A stretch of DNA of 64,000 bases from positions 98,400 to 162,399 of the forward strand of contig CAUJEN010000062.1 of the NCBI GenBank assembly GCA_963169765.1. Direction: 5' to 3'. Shown here in pieces: positions 1-9,700 of this stretch. The notes below the pieces were generated by a model. That model ran no database searches. It saw nothing but the letters and a program-made list of their open reading frames with translations, and was not told the DNA's origin. Position numbers and translations under genes: made by a program. This DNA comes from QWHO01 sp021404945 (lineage in GTDB: Bacteria > Vulcanimicrobiota > Xenobia > Xenobiales > QWHO01). Every line of letters begins with the position of its first letter. The first letter of the stretch is position 1.

Positions 1-2132
1 AGCGCTTCGCGGCAGTGGCGGGCCAGGGCTTCATTCACTTCTTTGTCGGAGTAACGGGCAATTTCAAATGCCGCTGTCAATCTCTCCGCGCCAGGCTGGC
101 TCAAATTGCGAGCAAATGCCCGGGGAGTCACATGCTCTGGTCGGTTGCGTCCGGCTCCGGCCAGTAGCTCTTCCATCTCTTTGTAGAGCTCGATCACCTC
201 TTCGCGCGGCGAGCGTGGACCGCGTCCCATGACCCTGGCCAGCGCCCGCGAGGCCCGTCGAGCCGTCCGGCCCAGTCGTCCGCTGCGACGGCTGGCCCAA
301 CCGATCGCCCGCAGCAGGCCGAGCAGGCTCAGGGCGAAAGCGCCTGCCCACCAGAGGCTCTGGAGCCGGATGATCCAACTTTGCAGCACGGCCAGGTCCT
401 GCGGGCTGACTTTGCTCTTGAGGTAGTCGATCAAGGTGGTGAGCAGCCAGCGGCTGCGCACCGGTTGCTCGAATTCCGGATTGGGAACGAAGCCTGGAGA
501 CGGGTCGAAGGCGATCCAGCCCACCGTGCGAATGAAGATCTCGGTCCAGGCGTGGGCCTCGTTATTCTTGACCTCGTAGGCGCCGGTGAAGGGATTGTAG
601 GTGCCCGGCAGATAGCCGTTGACATAGCGGGTCGGAATGCCAGCTTCCCGGCCCATCACCGTCATGGCCGTGGCAAACTGCTCGCAATATCCGGCCCTCT
701 GATCAAAGAGGAAGTAGTCCACCATCTCGGCATCCCGAGGGAAGGGCGGTATGTCCAGGGTGTAGCGGTAATTCTGCTGCAGATGCAGACAGAGGGCCGA
801 GGCCTTCTCGTAATCGCTGGTGTAGCCATCGGTCAATTCGTGGGTCAACTTCTTCACCCGCGCCGAGAGCTCGGGGACCTGCAGGAAGGGGCGCAGGGAC
901 GGTGGAGGGGTCCTGCGGTTGGAGATCTTCTTGAGTCGGCCGGGCGCAACTCGCGGGCTCAGGCTGATCAAGGAGTACGTCATCCCCTCTTCCAGGGGGA
1001 AGGGGCTGCGCAATGACGTGTTCTTGTCGAGATAGACCTCGGTGCTGGGAAAGAAGAGCTGGTAGGGCTGGTAGGCTCCGAAGATCAGATTGGGCAATTG
1101 CCGCTGGATGGTGAAGATCTGGACGATCTGGCGATCACCCCGGCCTTCCAGGGGAATCATCAGGGGCGGGCTTTCCACCGTCAGGGTCTCAAGCTCGTTA
1201 TCCGAGAGCGACCAGGTCCGGCCGTCGTAGCGATCGAAGGCCAGGGCGTGGTAGTAGGTCCAGTCCGAGGAGCGCACGCTCATGACTACCTCGTCGCTCA
1301 GCACTCCACGAGCATTGAGGTTGACCACCGGATTGAAGCCGGCGTAGTTGTCCTGTTGCAGAGCAGCGGGGCGGCTGGGGTCGAAGTTGGGGTAGGAGGG
1401 ATTGACGACCTCGCCCTGGGAGGCTCGAGGCAGGCCGAACTGGATGTCCCAGCTGACCGGCAGGGCTCGCAGGCGAAGGCCTTCGTAGCGCGGCAGCAAG
1501 AGGAAGATGACCAGCGCGCACAGCAGTAAGCCCGCGGTGGAGCGAGCCGTACGCAAACCGGCGGCGGGCATCTCGCTCAACCGCACCAGCTGCGCGGGAG
1601 GTTGTCGGCTCAGCTCGCCCAGCCTGGAAAGGTAGCTGTAGTGGAGGGCCAGCAGCGCCACCGGCCCGAAGGCCAAAAGGTAGAGAGCGAAGCCCATGCC
1701 GGTAGAGAGTACGGCGCCCAGCGAGATCAAGATCAATCCCACCAGCAGCGAGTAATTCAGGTCGCGTCGGGCGGGCAGGTCAAAGCTGTGCAGGGTTTGC
1801 AGCCAGAGCAGGAGCTCGGCCAGGGGCAGGCGCGGATCCCAGGTACTGGTTCTCAGGTGGGCGAAGAACTGCAGCAGGGCCAGCACCATCCCCACTGAGA
1901 GCAGGGCCTTGATCAGCCAGGTGTTGGCATGACGCAAGCGATAGCTGACCAGAAAGCCGATGGGGGTCAGCGCCATGGTCAGGTAGCCGTAGAAAGGCCA
2001 CTCGAGCTGGTGACAGGTGGCCACGATGCCGATCAGCACGCTGAGCGCGATCACCACGCGGAAAGGGACGGAGCTCTCAGGTGGGTGTACCTGGCGCTTG
2101 AGAAAATCGATCCAGTTGCGCAAGAGTCTCAT
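1..2132 (-). CDS. TgpA-like membrane transglutaminase (C-terminus beyond window)
   Basis: Reading frame on the minus strand starts at the ATG at 2132 and stays open to the window edge, giving about 710 residues. The N-terminal third is a run of hydrophobic segments (DUF3488-like membrane part). It is followed by an extracytoplasmic transglutaminase-like domain with a complete Cys-His-Asp triad: RAGYCEQFATAM (near 680-715), NEAHAWTEIF (near 535-565) and WIAFDPSPG (near 500-525). A further membrane segment follows, then a DUF4129-like basic tail. The ATG overlaps the stop of the DUF58 gene (ATGA), so the two are probably translationally coupled. The DUF58/transglutaminase pairing is common and usually includes a MoxR ATPase, which is not seen here. 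Substrate unknown; cell-envelope protein processing is inferred. Confidence 0.9.
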   Translation of the reverse strand, partial: MRLLRNWIDFLKRQVHPPESSVPFRVVIALSVLIGIVATCHQLEWPFYGYLTMALTPIGFLVSYRLRHANTWLIKALLSVGMVLALLQFFAHLRTSTWDPRLPLAELLLWLQTLHSFDLPARRDLNYSLLVGLILISLGAVLSTGMGFALYLLAFGPVALLALHYSYLSRLGELSRQPPAQLVRLSEMPAAGLRTARSTAGLLLCALVIFLLLPRYEGLRLRALPVSWDIQFGLPRASQGEVVNPSYPNFDPSRPAALQQDNYAGFNPVVNLNARGVLSDEVVMSVRSSDWTYYHALAFDRYDGRTWSLSDNELETLTVESPPLMIPLEGRGDRQIVQIFTIQRQLPNLIFGAYQPYQLFFPSTEVYLDKNTSLRSPFPLEEGMTYSLISLSPRVAPGRLKKISNRRTPPPSLRPFLQVPELSARVKKLTHELTDGYTSDYEKASALCLHLQQNYRYTLDIPPFPRDAEMVDYFLFDQRAGYCEQFATAMTVMGREAGIPTRYVNGYLPGTYNPFTGAYEVKNNEAHAWTEIFIRTVGWIAFDPSPGFVPNPEFEQPVRSRWLLTTLIDYLKSKVSPQDLAVLQSWIIRLQSLWWAGAFALSLLGLLRAIGWASRRSGRLGRTARRASRALARVMGRGPRSPREEVIELYKEMEELLAGAGRNRPEHVTPRAFARNLSQPGAERLTAAFEIARYSDKEVNEALARHCREA

Positions 2133-3268
2133 CGTCTCGAGAGCACCTCGAGCAGGTCGTCGCCCGGCTGCACGCGGCGAAGCGAGACGTTGGCCGGGAA
2201 AGAGTGCGGGCCGGGGTGAAAGGCCAGAACGGTCACGCCCAGGCGTTTGCGGCGGGCTTCCTCCCAGCCTGGCTGGCCCAGGGGCGAGGCCGCCAGGATG
2301 AGCAACGAGCCTTGAGGCTCGGCCTTCTCGGCCGCCAGGCGCAAGATCTCCGAGCCGTCCAGGGCTTCGGCGGTCAGTCGGGCCAGCAGCTCGAAGTGGG
2401 TGTGACCCTGGCTCCCCGTGCTCTCGGCAAGTTTCCCCCGTCGCGCCGCCAGCAGGCGCACCGCCAGGCCCTGGCGCAGGCCCAGCTCCACCAGGGAAGC
2501 GGCCGCCTCGACGGCCAGCTCCAGGGGAGGCGGCTCGCCCCCGGTGGCGCTGGCCGAGCCGTTGAGCAGCACCAGGCTCAATCGTCGCGCGCTGGTTTCC
2601 TGGTGCTCGCGGATCATCAGCTGGCCGGTGCGAGCGGTCAGGGGCCAGTGGACGGCGCGAATGTCCTCGCCCGGCTCGTAGGGGCGGATGCGGCGCAGAT
2701 CGTAGCTCGAGCCTGCACGATTGTGAGTACGGGCCGAGTAGGCCCGCCGCGGAGCCGTCTGCATCAAGCCGGTGTGCTCGAGCCGAGGGCCGCGCGGATA
2801 GACCAGCAGCTCACCCTCGGGGCGCTGCACCCTGGTGACGCCGAATAATCCAAAAGGAGTGGCCGAATAGAGCCGGATTGGCGGCACGGGGAAGGCGCCT
2901 CGACGGGGGCAGGCCACCTCGACCTCGGCCACGATCCGGCCCCAGGCCGGAATCGAGTCGATCAGGACCGGGGTTTCCCCGGCCGAGACGGTCAGATACC
3001 TTCGGGTCCTGGGCAGCGGGTTTTCGATCTCCAGGCGCAGCCTGGCTGTCTGTCCGGCAAACACGGGAGCGCTGGCCAGGGCGCGCACCCGCAAGCCTTG
3101 CAGGGTGGCTCGCGAGCTGAAGAAGCTCACGGCCAGCACGCCTCCGATCAGCGAGCTGACCACGAAGAGCCAGCCTGTCTGGGTGTTGGTGGCCACGAAG
3201 AAGAGGAAGAAGGCGATGAATGCCAGGACCAGCTCGTCGGTGCGCGATCGGATGCTGAAGCGACGCAT
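2129..3268 (-). CDS. DUF58 domain protein
   Basis: A 379-residue protein. The ORF extends further upstream, but the ATG at 3268 (MRRFSIRSRTDELVL) is preferred because it starts right before the membrane segments and lies 8 bp after the PrsW stop. Two adjacent N-terminal hydrophobic segments (about residues 11-48) anchor it. The DUF58 signature follows in the middle: RRIRPYEPGEDIRAVHW and then TARTGQLMIREHQE. The C-terminal part has a von Willebrand A-like look with weak MIDAS features. DUF58 proteins usually travel with MoxR ATPases and TgpA-like transglutaminases, and the latter is directly downstream and overlapping. Role in the envelope is inferred. Confidence 0.88.
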   Translation of the reverse strand: MRRFSIRSRTDELVLAFIAFFLFFVATNTQTGWLFVVSSLIGGVLAVSFFSSRATLQGLRVRALASAPVFAGQTARLRLEIENPLPRTRRYLTVSAGETPVLIDSIPAWGRIVAEVEVACPRRGAFPVPPIRLYSATPFGLFGVTRVQRPEGELLVYPRGPRLEHTGLMQTAPRRAYSARTHNRAGSSYDLRRIRPYEPGEDIRAVHWPLTARTGQLMIREHQETSARRLSLVLLNGSASATGGEPPPLELAVEAAASLVELGLRQGLAVRLLAARRGKLAESTGSQGHTHFELLARLTAEALDGSEILRLAAEKAEPQGSLLILAASPLGQPGWEEARRKRLGVTVLAFHPGPHSFPANVSLRRVQPGDDLLEVLSRR

Positions 3269-3276
3269 TGCCCGGG

Positions 3277-4155
3277 TCAGGCAAGCTGGTGGCCGCAGTG
3301 GCCGCAGAACAATGACTCGGCGTGCAGGGGGCGCCTGCACGAGGGGCAGCCGTGAATCACCGACTGGCCGCAGGCCATGCAGAAACTGGCGCCGGGAATC
3401 AGGCTGGACTGGCAGCTCGCGCACAGGTGGATGGGCAGCGGCCCGCCCACGGGGGCGGGCGAGGGTCGAGCGTGTTGGAAGGGGGACAGAGCCACCCCCT
3501 TCTTGACCAGGTGGAGCCCGAAGATCCAGAAGAAGACCATCAAGGGCAGCACGGTCAGCATCAGCAGCGGTCGAGCCGAGAAAAGAACGAAGTCGTAAGC
3601 GCCGTGCATGACCGTGGCGACAGCCAGCCCGATCGCGAGCAACTGGCTTTCGACCGCCTTGCTCGTCGCAAAGCGAGCCTGGCCCACGAAATAGCCCATG
3701 CCCACTCCGAACAGGGCATGGGCGGGAACCGCCAGGACAGCCCGCAAAATGCCCACTCCTACGCCGTTACCGAGAACATAGAGAATGTTCTCGAGCAGTG
3801 CGAAACCGAGCGAGGCGGCCACGCAGTACACGATGCCGTCATAGGGCTCGTCGAACTCAGGATCGCGGTAGAGGGTGAGCCGCACCACCACGAACTTGCC
3901 CAACTCCTCCACCAGCGCGATCACGATGAAGGTGTGCACGAACAACTGGATCAGGGGAGGGGTCCCCTCTTCAGCGATGTCGGCAAATTTGCTGCCCAGC
4001 GTCTCGAGGATGATGGCGGGGATGACCGACAGGGCTCCCAGAAACATCACCAGCACGATTTTGTTGCGCGGCTCGGGCTCGTAGCGGTCTTTGAGCCAGA
4101 AGAAATACATCAGGGCGATGGCCGGAGCGATCGCGATCACCAGGAGGTGGCTCAA
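3277..4155 (-). CDS. PrsW-family intramembrane protease with C-terminal zinc ribbons
   Basis: A 292-residue polytopic protein. Family motifs are all visible: the N-terminal DRYEPEP, then VEELGKF (EExxK), GFALLENILYVL, HALFGVGMGYF and MHGAYDF. These carry the glutamates and histidines thought to be catalytic in PrsW-type glutamic proteases, which cleave membrane-bound anti-sigma factors. The last 50 residues hold two zinc-ribbon CxxC pairs (CASC/CMAC, then CPSC/CGHC), an addition not universal in the family. The start chosen is TTG at 4155, which overlaps the upstream stop as TTGA and gives the usual short N-terminus; the ORF itself is open to 4461. No sigma/anti-sigma pair lies nearby, so the substrate is unknown. 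Confidence 0.85.
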   Translation of the reverse strand: MSHLLVIAIAPAIALMYFFWLKDRYEPEPRNKIVLVMFLGALSVIPAIILETLGSKFADIAEEGTPPLIQLFVHTFIVIALVEELGKFVVVRLTLYRDPEFDEPYDGIVYCVAASLGFALLENILYVLGNGVGVGILRAVLAVPAHALFGVGMGYFVGQARFATSKAVESQLLAIGLAVATVMHGAYDFVLFSARPLLMLTVLPLMVFFWIFGLHLVKKGVALSPFQHARPSPAPVGGPLPIHLCASCQSSLIPGASFCMACGQSVIHGCPSCRRPLHAESLFCGHCGHQLA

Positions 4156-5396
4156 GGTTGGCCCTGCAAGCGGGTGAGCACCTCGTTGGCCAGGGCCAGG
4201 GCCCGCTGCACGGCCTCCTGGGGAGGCAGCTTGCCGCTCACCGAGAGGGTCAGAGCGTCGTCGAGAATGCCCCGGATGGACTCCCAGGCGGGGGTCCGGG
4301 GTTGCACCACCGCGTGGCGCAATTCGCTCAAGCCCACGGCGTAGTTGGGGTGCTGCTTGAGAAAAGCCTGGTAGGTCGGGCTCTGGATGGCCGAGAGCCG
4401 GACCGGCAGGTAGCCGGTCTCGCTGGCCCAGCGAGCGGTGATCTCGGGCGAGGTCACCCATTTCACGAAGCCCCAGGCGGCCTTCTGGGCCGCCGGGGTA
4501 GCCCGCGAGAAGATGGCCAGGTTGGTGCCGGCCGCCTGCACCGCCGGGGCGCTGCCGCGGGGGAGCGGAGCCACGCCCAGCCCGGGCAGGTGACGCTCCA
4601 GGCCGGCCAGCTTGGAGGTGGTCTCGATGTACATGCCCGCCTGGCCCCGCCCGAACCTGTCGGCGGCATCGGGAGCAAACACCGAGCTTTGCTCGCTGGC
4701 CAGGTTGGCCCAGAAGCTCATGCCCTGCTCCCCCAGTTGGCCGCCGAAGACGGCCTGGTTGCCCACCACGAAGCTACCTCCGTGAGCCACCAGATAGTGG
4801 CCGAAGAGGTCCACGGTGGGCTCGGCGACCAGGCCCGGCAGCCCTGTTTTGGCGTGGATGGTCCGGGCCGTCTCGCGCAGAGCCTGGTAGCTCTGGGGCG
4901 GCGTCAGCCCCAGCTTGTCGAACACAGGCCGATTGTAGTAGAGCACATAGATGCTCTTGTTGAAGGGCAGGGTCACCAGCCGGCCCTGGAAGAGGTTGGC
5001 CTGCCGGAAGACCGTGACGAAGTCTTGTTGCTCTCCTGCCGTCAGACCGTCGGAGCCCTGGAAGAATCCGTCCAGCGGGGCCAGAGCCCCGATCTCGAGC
5101 AACTGGGGGGTCCAATTCTCGTAGACCTGGGCCAGGTCGGGCGGCTCTCCCAGGGCCAGGCTCTCCAGCAGGGCCCGGTTCAGGGCGGCGTAGTCGTTGC
5201 CGCCCGGCTGCTCGGCTCCCTTGAAGACGGCTACGATACCAGGGCCGGGATGGGCCCGGTTGTACTCTTGCACCAGGCGCTGCAGTGCTTCGCCGCGCGA
5301 GCCGCGCAGGGCGTGCCAGAAACGCACCTCTTCCTGGGCTCGCGCTGGAAGCAGAGTGGTGAGGATGGCCACCAGGGCCAGGAGGAGCTTACCCAC
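4152..5396 (-). CDS. ABC sugar/glycerol-3-phosphate-type solute-binding protein
   Basis: A 414-residue secreted binding protein with a GTG start at 5396, preceded by a GGAGAAGG ribosome site. Residues 1-20 form a signal peptide (cleavage near ARA-QEE). The mature part begins VRFWHALRG, and has EPPDLAQVYENWTPQLLEIG and PFNKSIYVLYYNR, both typical of UgpB/MalE-like family 1 extracellular binding proteins. There is no lipobox cysteine. No permease or ATPase gene is next to it, which is unusual; the gene instead overlaps a PrsW protease by four bases. Substrate cannot be told; a sugar or glycerophosphodiester is most likely from the family. Confidence 0.88.
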   Translation of the reverse strand: MGKLLLALVAILTTLLPARAQEEVRFWHALRGSRGEALQRLVQEYNRAHPGPGIVAVFKGAEQPGGNDYAALNRALLESLALGEPPDLAQVYENWTPQLLEIGALAPLDGFFQGSDGLTAGEQQDFVTVFRQANLFQGRLVTLPFNKSIYVLYYNRPVFDKLGLTPPQSYQALRETARTIHAKTGLPGLVAEPTVDLFGHYLVAHGGSFVVGNQAVFGGQLGEQGMSFWANLASEQSSVFAPDAADRFGRGQAGMYIETTSKLAGLERHLPGLGVAPLPRGSAPAVQAAGTNLAIFSRATPAAQKAAWGFVKWVTSPEITARWASETGYLPVRLSAIQSPTYQAFLKQHPNYAVGLSELRHAVVQPRTPAWESIRGILDDALTLSVSGKLPPQEAVQRALALANEVLTRLQGQP

Positions 5397-5507
5397 GAAG
5401 GCTACCTTCTCCCGAGAAGCGATTTCCCCCGCCGGACCCTGTCAGGCGGCCGGACTTCCAGCCCAATCTGTCGGGCATCGCACAGCCGCAAACGTGGGTT
5501 TCCGGGC

Positions 5508-6560
5508 TCACTGCAGGGGCAGGGAGAGCGGGGGCTGATTGGCCGTGGTGAGCACGATCTGGGCCGGCACCGACTCCTGGGGAACCTCGAAGACCAGGTA
5601 ACCGAAGTTGATGCCATGGGGGCGCAGCACCACCAGCCAGAAGTTGCTGAGATTGTCGAGCCCGTTGAAGGCGTTGCCGGACTGGTCGACCAGGTTGAAC
5701 TTGCCGGTGTAGATCTGGACTTCGTTGGAGATGTTCTGCTGGGAGAGGTAGACGATGACGAACTTGTGCCCCCCCCGGGGCTTGTAGAACTCCTTGAGCG
5801 AATTGACCGACTGGAGGTTGGTGACCGTGACCATGAAGATCGAGTTCTGCGAGCTGCGGGGCACGAACACGTCACCGATGGCGCGTGGCTGGGTGGGAGC
5901 CACACCCGGATTGCCGCTCTGGGAGATGTACTCTCCGGTCATGGGCGCGGTGGTGGGAGAAGGAAGGGTCATATCCAGAATCGGGGCGCGCATGTTGGGC
6001 GGCAGGTTCTGGGCGATGGAGGGAACGGCGCCCGGGCTCACCCAGGAGGGATCGGAGACGACGTTGGGATTGGTTCCGCGAGCCGTTACCGGCCGGGGGG
6101 ACGGAGCCGAGGGCCCGTAGGGGTCCGGGGTGGGAGTAAAGGCCGGCAGGGGGGTCTTGAGGGCCGTCGGTGCCGGCGGGGGAGCAGGCCCGCCCTTCGT
6201 GTTGAGCAGGATGCGGCGATTGGCCCCGTCCCATTCGACCGTGGTGTCCGAGGCGCGGGCCAGAGCCTCGACGGGAACATAGACGCGGCCATCTTGCATG
6301 ATCGGGGTGGCCTCGATGGTGACCCCGTTGATCTTCATCTGGTTCAGGTTGGAGCTCCACTGCACGCTGATGCCCAGCGCCCCGGCCAGGGCCTGGGCCG
6401 GAACATAGGCCACCCCGTCGCGAACCAGGCAGGGAGCGGGAATGCGCACTCCGTTGGCGTAGAGAGCCATCTCTTCTTGACCCAGGGCCAGCCCAAAAAG
6501 AAGCAGAACCGTCACCGAGAGCCCTGCCAGGCCAATTTTTCCTCGAACACGCGCCAGCAT
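5508..6560 (-). CDS. Secreted stalk-domain protein (copper amine oxidase N-like)
   Basis: A 350-residue protein starting at the ATG at 6560, with a signal peptide (MLARVRGKIGLAGLSV... ending near ALGQEE). Residues 30-125 contain two copies of the stalk/copper amine oxidase N-terminal repeat (GVAYVPAQALAGALG and GRVYVPVEALARASD). A Pro/Ala-rich linker follows, then a C-terminal beta-rich domain resembling DUF4352-type immunoglobulin-like domains (GGHKFVIVYLSQQN). Such repeats are frequent in cell-surface proteins of Firmicutes and related phyla. The promoter hexamer sits six bases before the ATG, suggesting a leaderless transcript. Function beyond surface display or binding is unknown. Confidence 0.82.
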   Translation of the reverse strand: MLARVRGKIGLAGLSVTVLLLFGLALGQEEMALYANGVRIPAPCLVRDGVAYVPAQALAGALGISVQWSSNLNQMKINGVTIEATPIMQDGRVYVPVEALARASDTTVEWDGANRRILLNTKGGPAPPPAPTALKTPLPAFTPTPDPYGPSAPSPRPVTARGTNPNVVSDPSWVSPGAVPSIAQNLPPNMRAPILDMTLPSPTTAPMTGEYISQSGNPGVAPTQPRAIGDVFVPRSSQNSIFMVTVTNLQSVNSLKEFYKPRGGHKFVIVYLSQQNISNEVQIYTGKFNLVDQSGNAFNGLDNLSNFWLVVLRPHGINFGYLVFEVPQESVPAQIVLTTANQPPLSLPLQ

Positions 6561-6566
6561 AGGCAG

Positions 6567-6572
6567 AATATA
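6567..6572 (-). promoter_or_regulatory. Putative leaderless -10 element
   Basis: On the minus strand TATATT is followed by six bases (CTGCCT) and then the ATG at 6560. Transcription would start at or next to the A of the start codon. No convincing -35 lies 16-18 bp further up. The same TAnnnT-N6-ATG geometry occurs at 29602 and 35347. Confidence 0.5.
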
Positions 6573-6720
6573 CTGATTCGCGCGCTTCTTGGGAAGACCC
6601 CCACGAACCAGTCGGGTGGAGGAAAATTCCAGAGCCTTGTGAAAGCCTGCCTTCCGGGCCAGAGCGCCCTTTTTTCTCGACACCGCCAGGGGTAAAGAGT
6701 TGTGATGAGGGTAGTCAAAG

Positions 6721-9700
6721 GTGGAGCGTAAACCGTCCGCACAGGACTCGATAGGGCTGGGTGCTGCCGATGAGGTCCAGTATCATTATCGGCTCGGCAA
6801 TCAGCATCTCTACGAGAACCGCCTCGACGCTGCCATTCGCGAATACCAGCGGGTGCTGGTGCTCAATCCTGAGCACGTCCAGGGCCACTACGAGATGGGT
6901 ACCGCCTATTTCCGCCAGGGGAACATCGAGGCCGCCATTCGCGAGTGGCAAGAGGTTTTGGCGCTGGTGCCCAACTTCGTGCGGGCCCACTACAACCTGG
7001 GCCTGGCCTATGAGCGCAAAGGCTTGCGCGAGAAAGCCATCACCGAGCTTCAGGTGGCCCTCAAAATCGTCCAGAATCAGAATGACTCGACCGGCGAGCG
7101 GCGCATCCAGCAAGAGCTCGAGCGCCTTCAGGGCGTGGACGACTTTCTCAAGATCGTCAAGAAGGACCCGCGCAACGCCGACGCCCGCTTCAATCTGGGC
7201 CTGGTCTACTTCCGCCAGGGCAAGACCGAGCAGGCCATCGACGAGTTCACTCAGGTCATCGAGCTGCAGCCGGAGAATCCCGAGGCTCACTTCAACCTGG
7301 GCCTCTGCCTGGTCAAGATGGGCAAGACCGACCAGGCCATCGAGTCCTTCGAGGCTTCGGTGCGCATGGACCCGGCCCACGCTTTCGCCTACTACAATCT
7401 AGGCCTGGCTCGCTCTCAGGTGGGCGATTTCCAGTCGGCCATCAAGAACTTTCAGAAGGCCATCGAGCTCAAGCCGGGCGAGGCCTATTTCCACTATAAC
7501 CTGGGCCGAGCCTACGCTCGGATGGGCGATCTCGACGGTTGCATCGCCCAGTTTCAACGGGCCATCCACCTCGACCCCAACGATCCTTACACCCACAACA
7601 ACCTGGGTATGGCCTACTTCCAGATGGGCCGGTTCGAGCAATCGGTGCAGGAGTTCCACAAAGCCATCGACCTGGATCCCAACGACGCCGAAGTCCACTA
7701 CAACCTGGGTCTGGTCTTCGCTCGTCTGGGCAAGCTGGGGGCGGCCCGAGGCGAGTTCTCCACCGCGGTCGACCTGGAGCCAGAGGACCCCCGCAGTCAT
7801 TTCGAGCTGGGCAACATCCACGCCCGCCTGGGCAACTTCGACGAGGCAAACAAGCGCTACCAGCGCGCCATCGAGCTCGATCCCAACCTGTCTGAGGCTC
7901 ACTACCGACTGGGGCTGTCCTACGTGCGTCTGGGGCGGCTTGACCTGGCCATCAAGCGCTATCAGAAAGCGCTCACCATGGACCCCAACTCGGCCGAGAT
8001 CTGCTCTTCGCTCGGCAAAGCCTATGCCGAGCTGAACAAGCTCGACCTGGCCATCAGCCATTATCGCAAAGCCCTGCTGCTCAAGCCCGAGAAGAGCCAG
8101 ATCTATTTCTGGATGGGGCAGGCCCAGGCCGGCATGGGGCGCTTCGAGGAGGCGATCGACAGTTACCGCAAATCGCTCGAGCTGAACTCGCACAACGCTT
8201 TTGTCTCCCTGGCCCTGGGTCAGGCCCTGTTCGAGCTGGGCAACCACGACCAGGCGGCCGAGGAGGTGCGGCGGGCCGTCGAGCTCAACCCCAACTCCTA
8301 CGAGGCGCTCTTTTTGCTCGGGCGCATCTACGATGCGCTGGAAGTGAGCACCCTGGCGGTTCGGGCCTATAACCGGGCGCTGGATATCCACCCTTACTGG
8401 GCCGAAGCTCACCACCGGGCCGGACTGGCCCTGCGCCGCCTGGGCGCCGATCGCGAGGCCCGCGACCACTTCGCCCGAGCCTTCGAGCTGGAGAGCAGCC
8501 TGGCGGCTGCCGCCTACGAAGCCGGCCTGGTGGAGCGAGAGCTGGGCAGCCTCAAGGAAGCTCGCCGCTTCCTCGAAGGGGCCCACGCTGCCGAGCCTCA
8601 CAACCTGGAGTACCTGGTCGACCTGGCCGAAACCTGTCGGCTGCTGGGCGACCTGCCGGCCGCCGTTACCCACTTCCAGGCTTCCATCGCGCTCAATCCC
8701 AAAAGAGCCCAGAGTCACTTCGAGCTGGGCTATACCCAGTGGCGAGCCCGCCACTTCGAGGCCGCGCGGGAAGCGCTCAGCTCCTGCCTCAAGTATGAGG
8801 CCGAGCATTGCGACGCGCTTTTTTACCTGGGTCGCACATTCTACGACCTGGGCGACCCGGAGGAGGCCCAGCGCCTCTTTCGCCAGGCTCTCGAGCTGGA
8901 GGGCGAGCGCTGGGATATTCCTGGCTACCTGGGCCTGGTCTTGCTCAAAGGTGGACGCTACAGCGAAGCCGCTCGACATCTGGGGCGCTCGCTCGAGCTC
9001 GAGCCGCCGGCCGAAGAGCTGGGCGAGCTCTACTACCAGCGGGGGGTGGCCCTGCAGGCCCTGGGCCGGGCCCAGGATGCCCTGGAGGCGCTCACGGCCG
9101 CCGAGGAGAACCAGGCCCGCTACTCTGACATCGCATTTCGCCGCGCCCTGATCCACATCGATCTGCACCACTGGCCGGCGGCCGAGGCCGAGCTGGCTCA
9201 GGCCTCGGTCACCTACGAGGACGAAGCTTCTCTGCGCTACCAGATGGGCCGGATGTACCTGCTCCAGGGCAAGGTCGAGCTGGCCCTCCAGGAAACGCAG
9301 GAAGCCCTGCGCCTCGCCCCTCGTCGCCTGGCGATCCGTTTCCAGCGGGCGGCCTGTCTGGCTCAGGTTTCGGATGCTGAGGACCCGGTCAAGGAGCTGC
9401 ACCACCTGCTGGAGGAGTATCCCGACTTCGCTTCCGCCCGGGTGGAGCTGGGACGGCTTTATGAGCAGCGGGGCGAGCTCGATCTGGCTATCGAGGAGTA
9501 TCAGCGAGCGGTCGATCTCGACCCCACCAACCCCGACATGCAGATCGTGATCGGTCAGGCCTACCTCAAGCGCGACGACAGCCGGCTGGCCATCCAGGCT
9601 CTGGAGCGGGCTCTGGAGCTGCGCAGCTCACCGGACACCTTCGCTCGCATGGGCGAGGCTCAGGCGGCCGCCCGCCGCTGGGAGCAGGCCGAGGGTTTCT

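Noticed and set aside
4158..6695. Long open frame of 845 codons on the plus strand
   Set aside because: It is antisense to the binding-protein and stalk-domain genes, crosses their boundary, and is rich in Gln/Gly/His without any domain; a GC-rich shadow frame.
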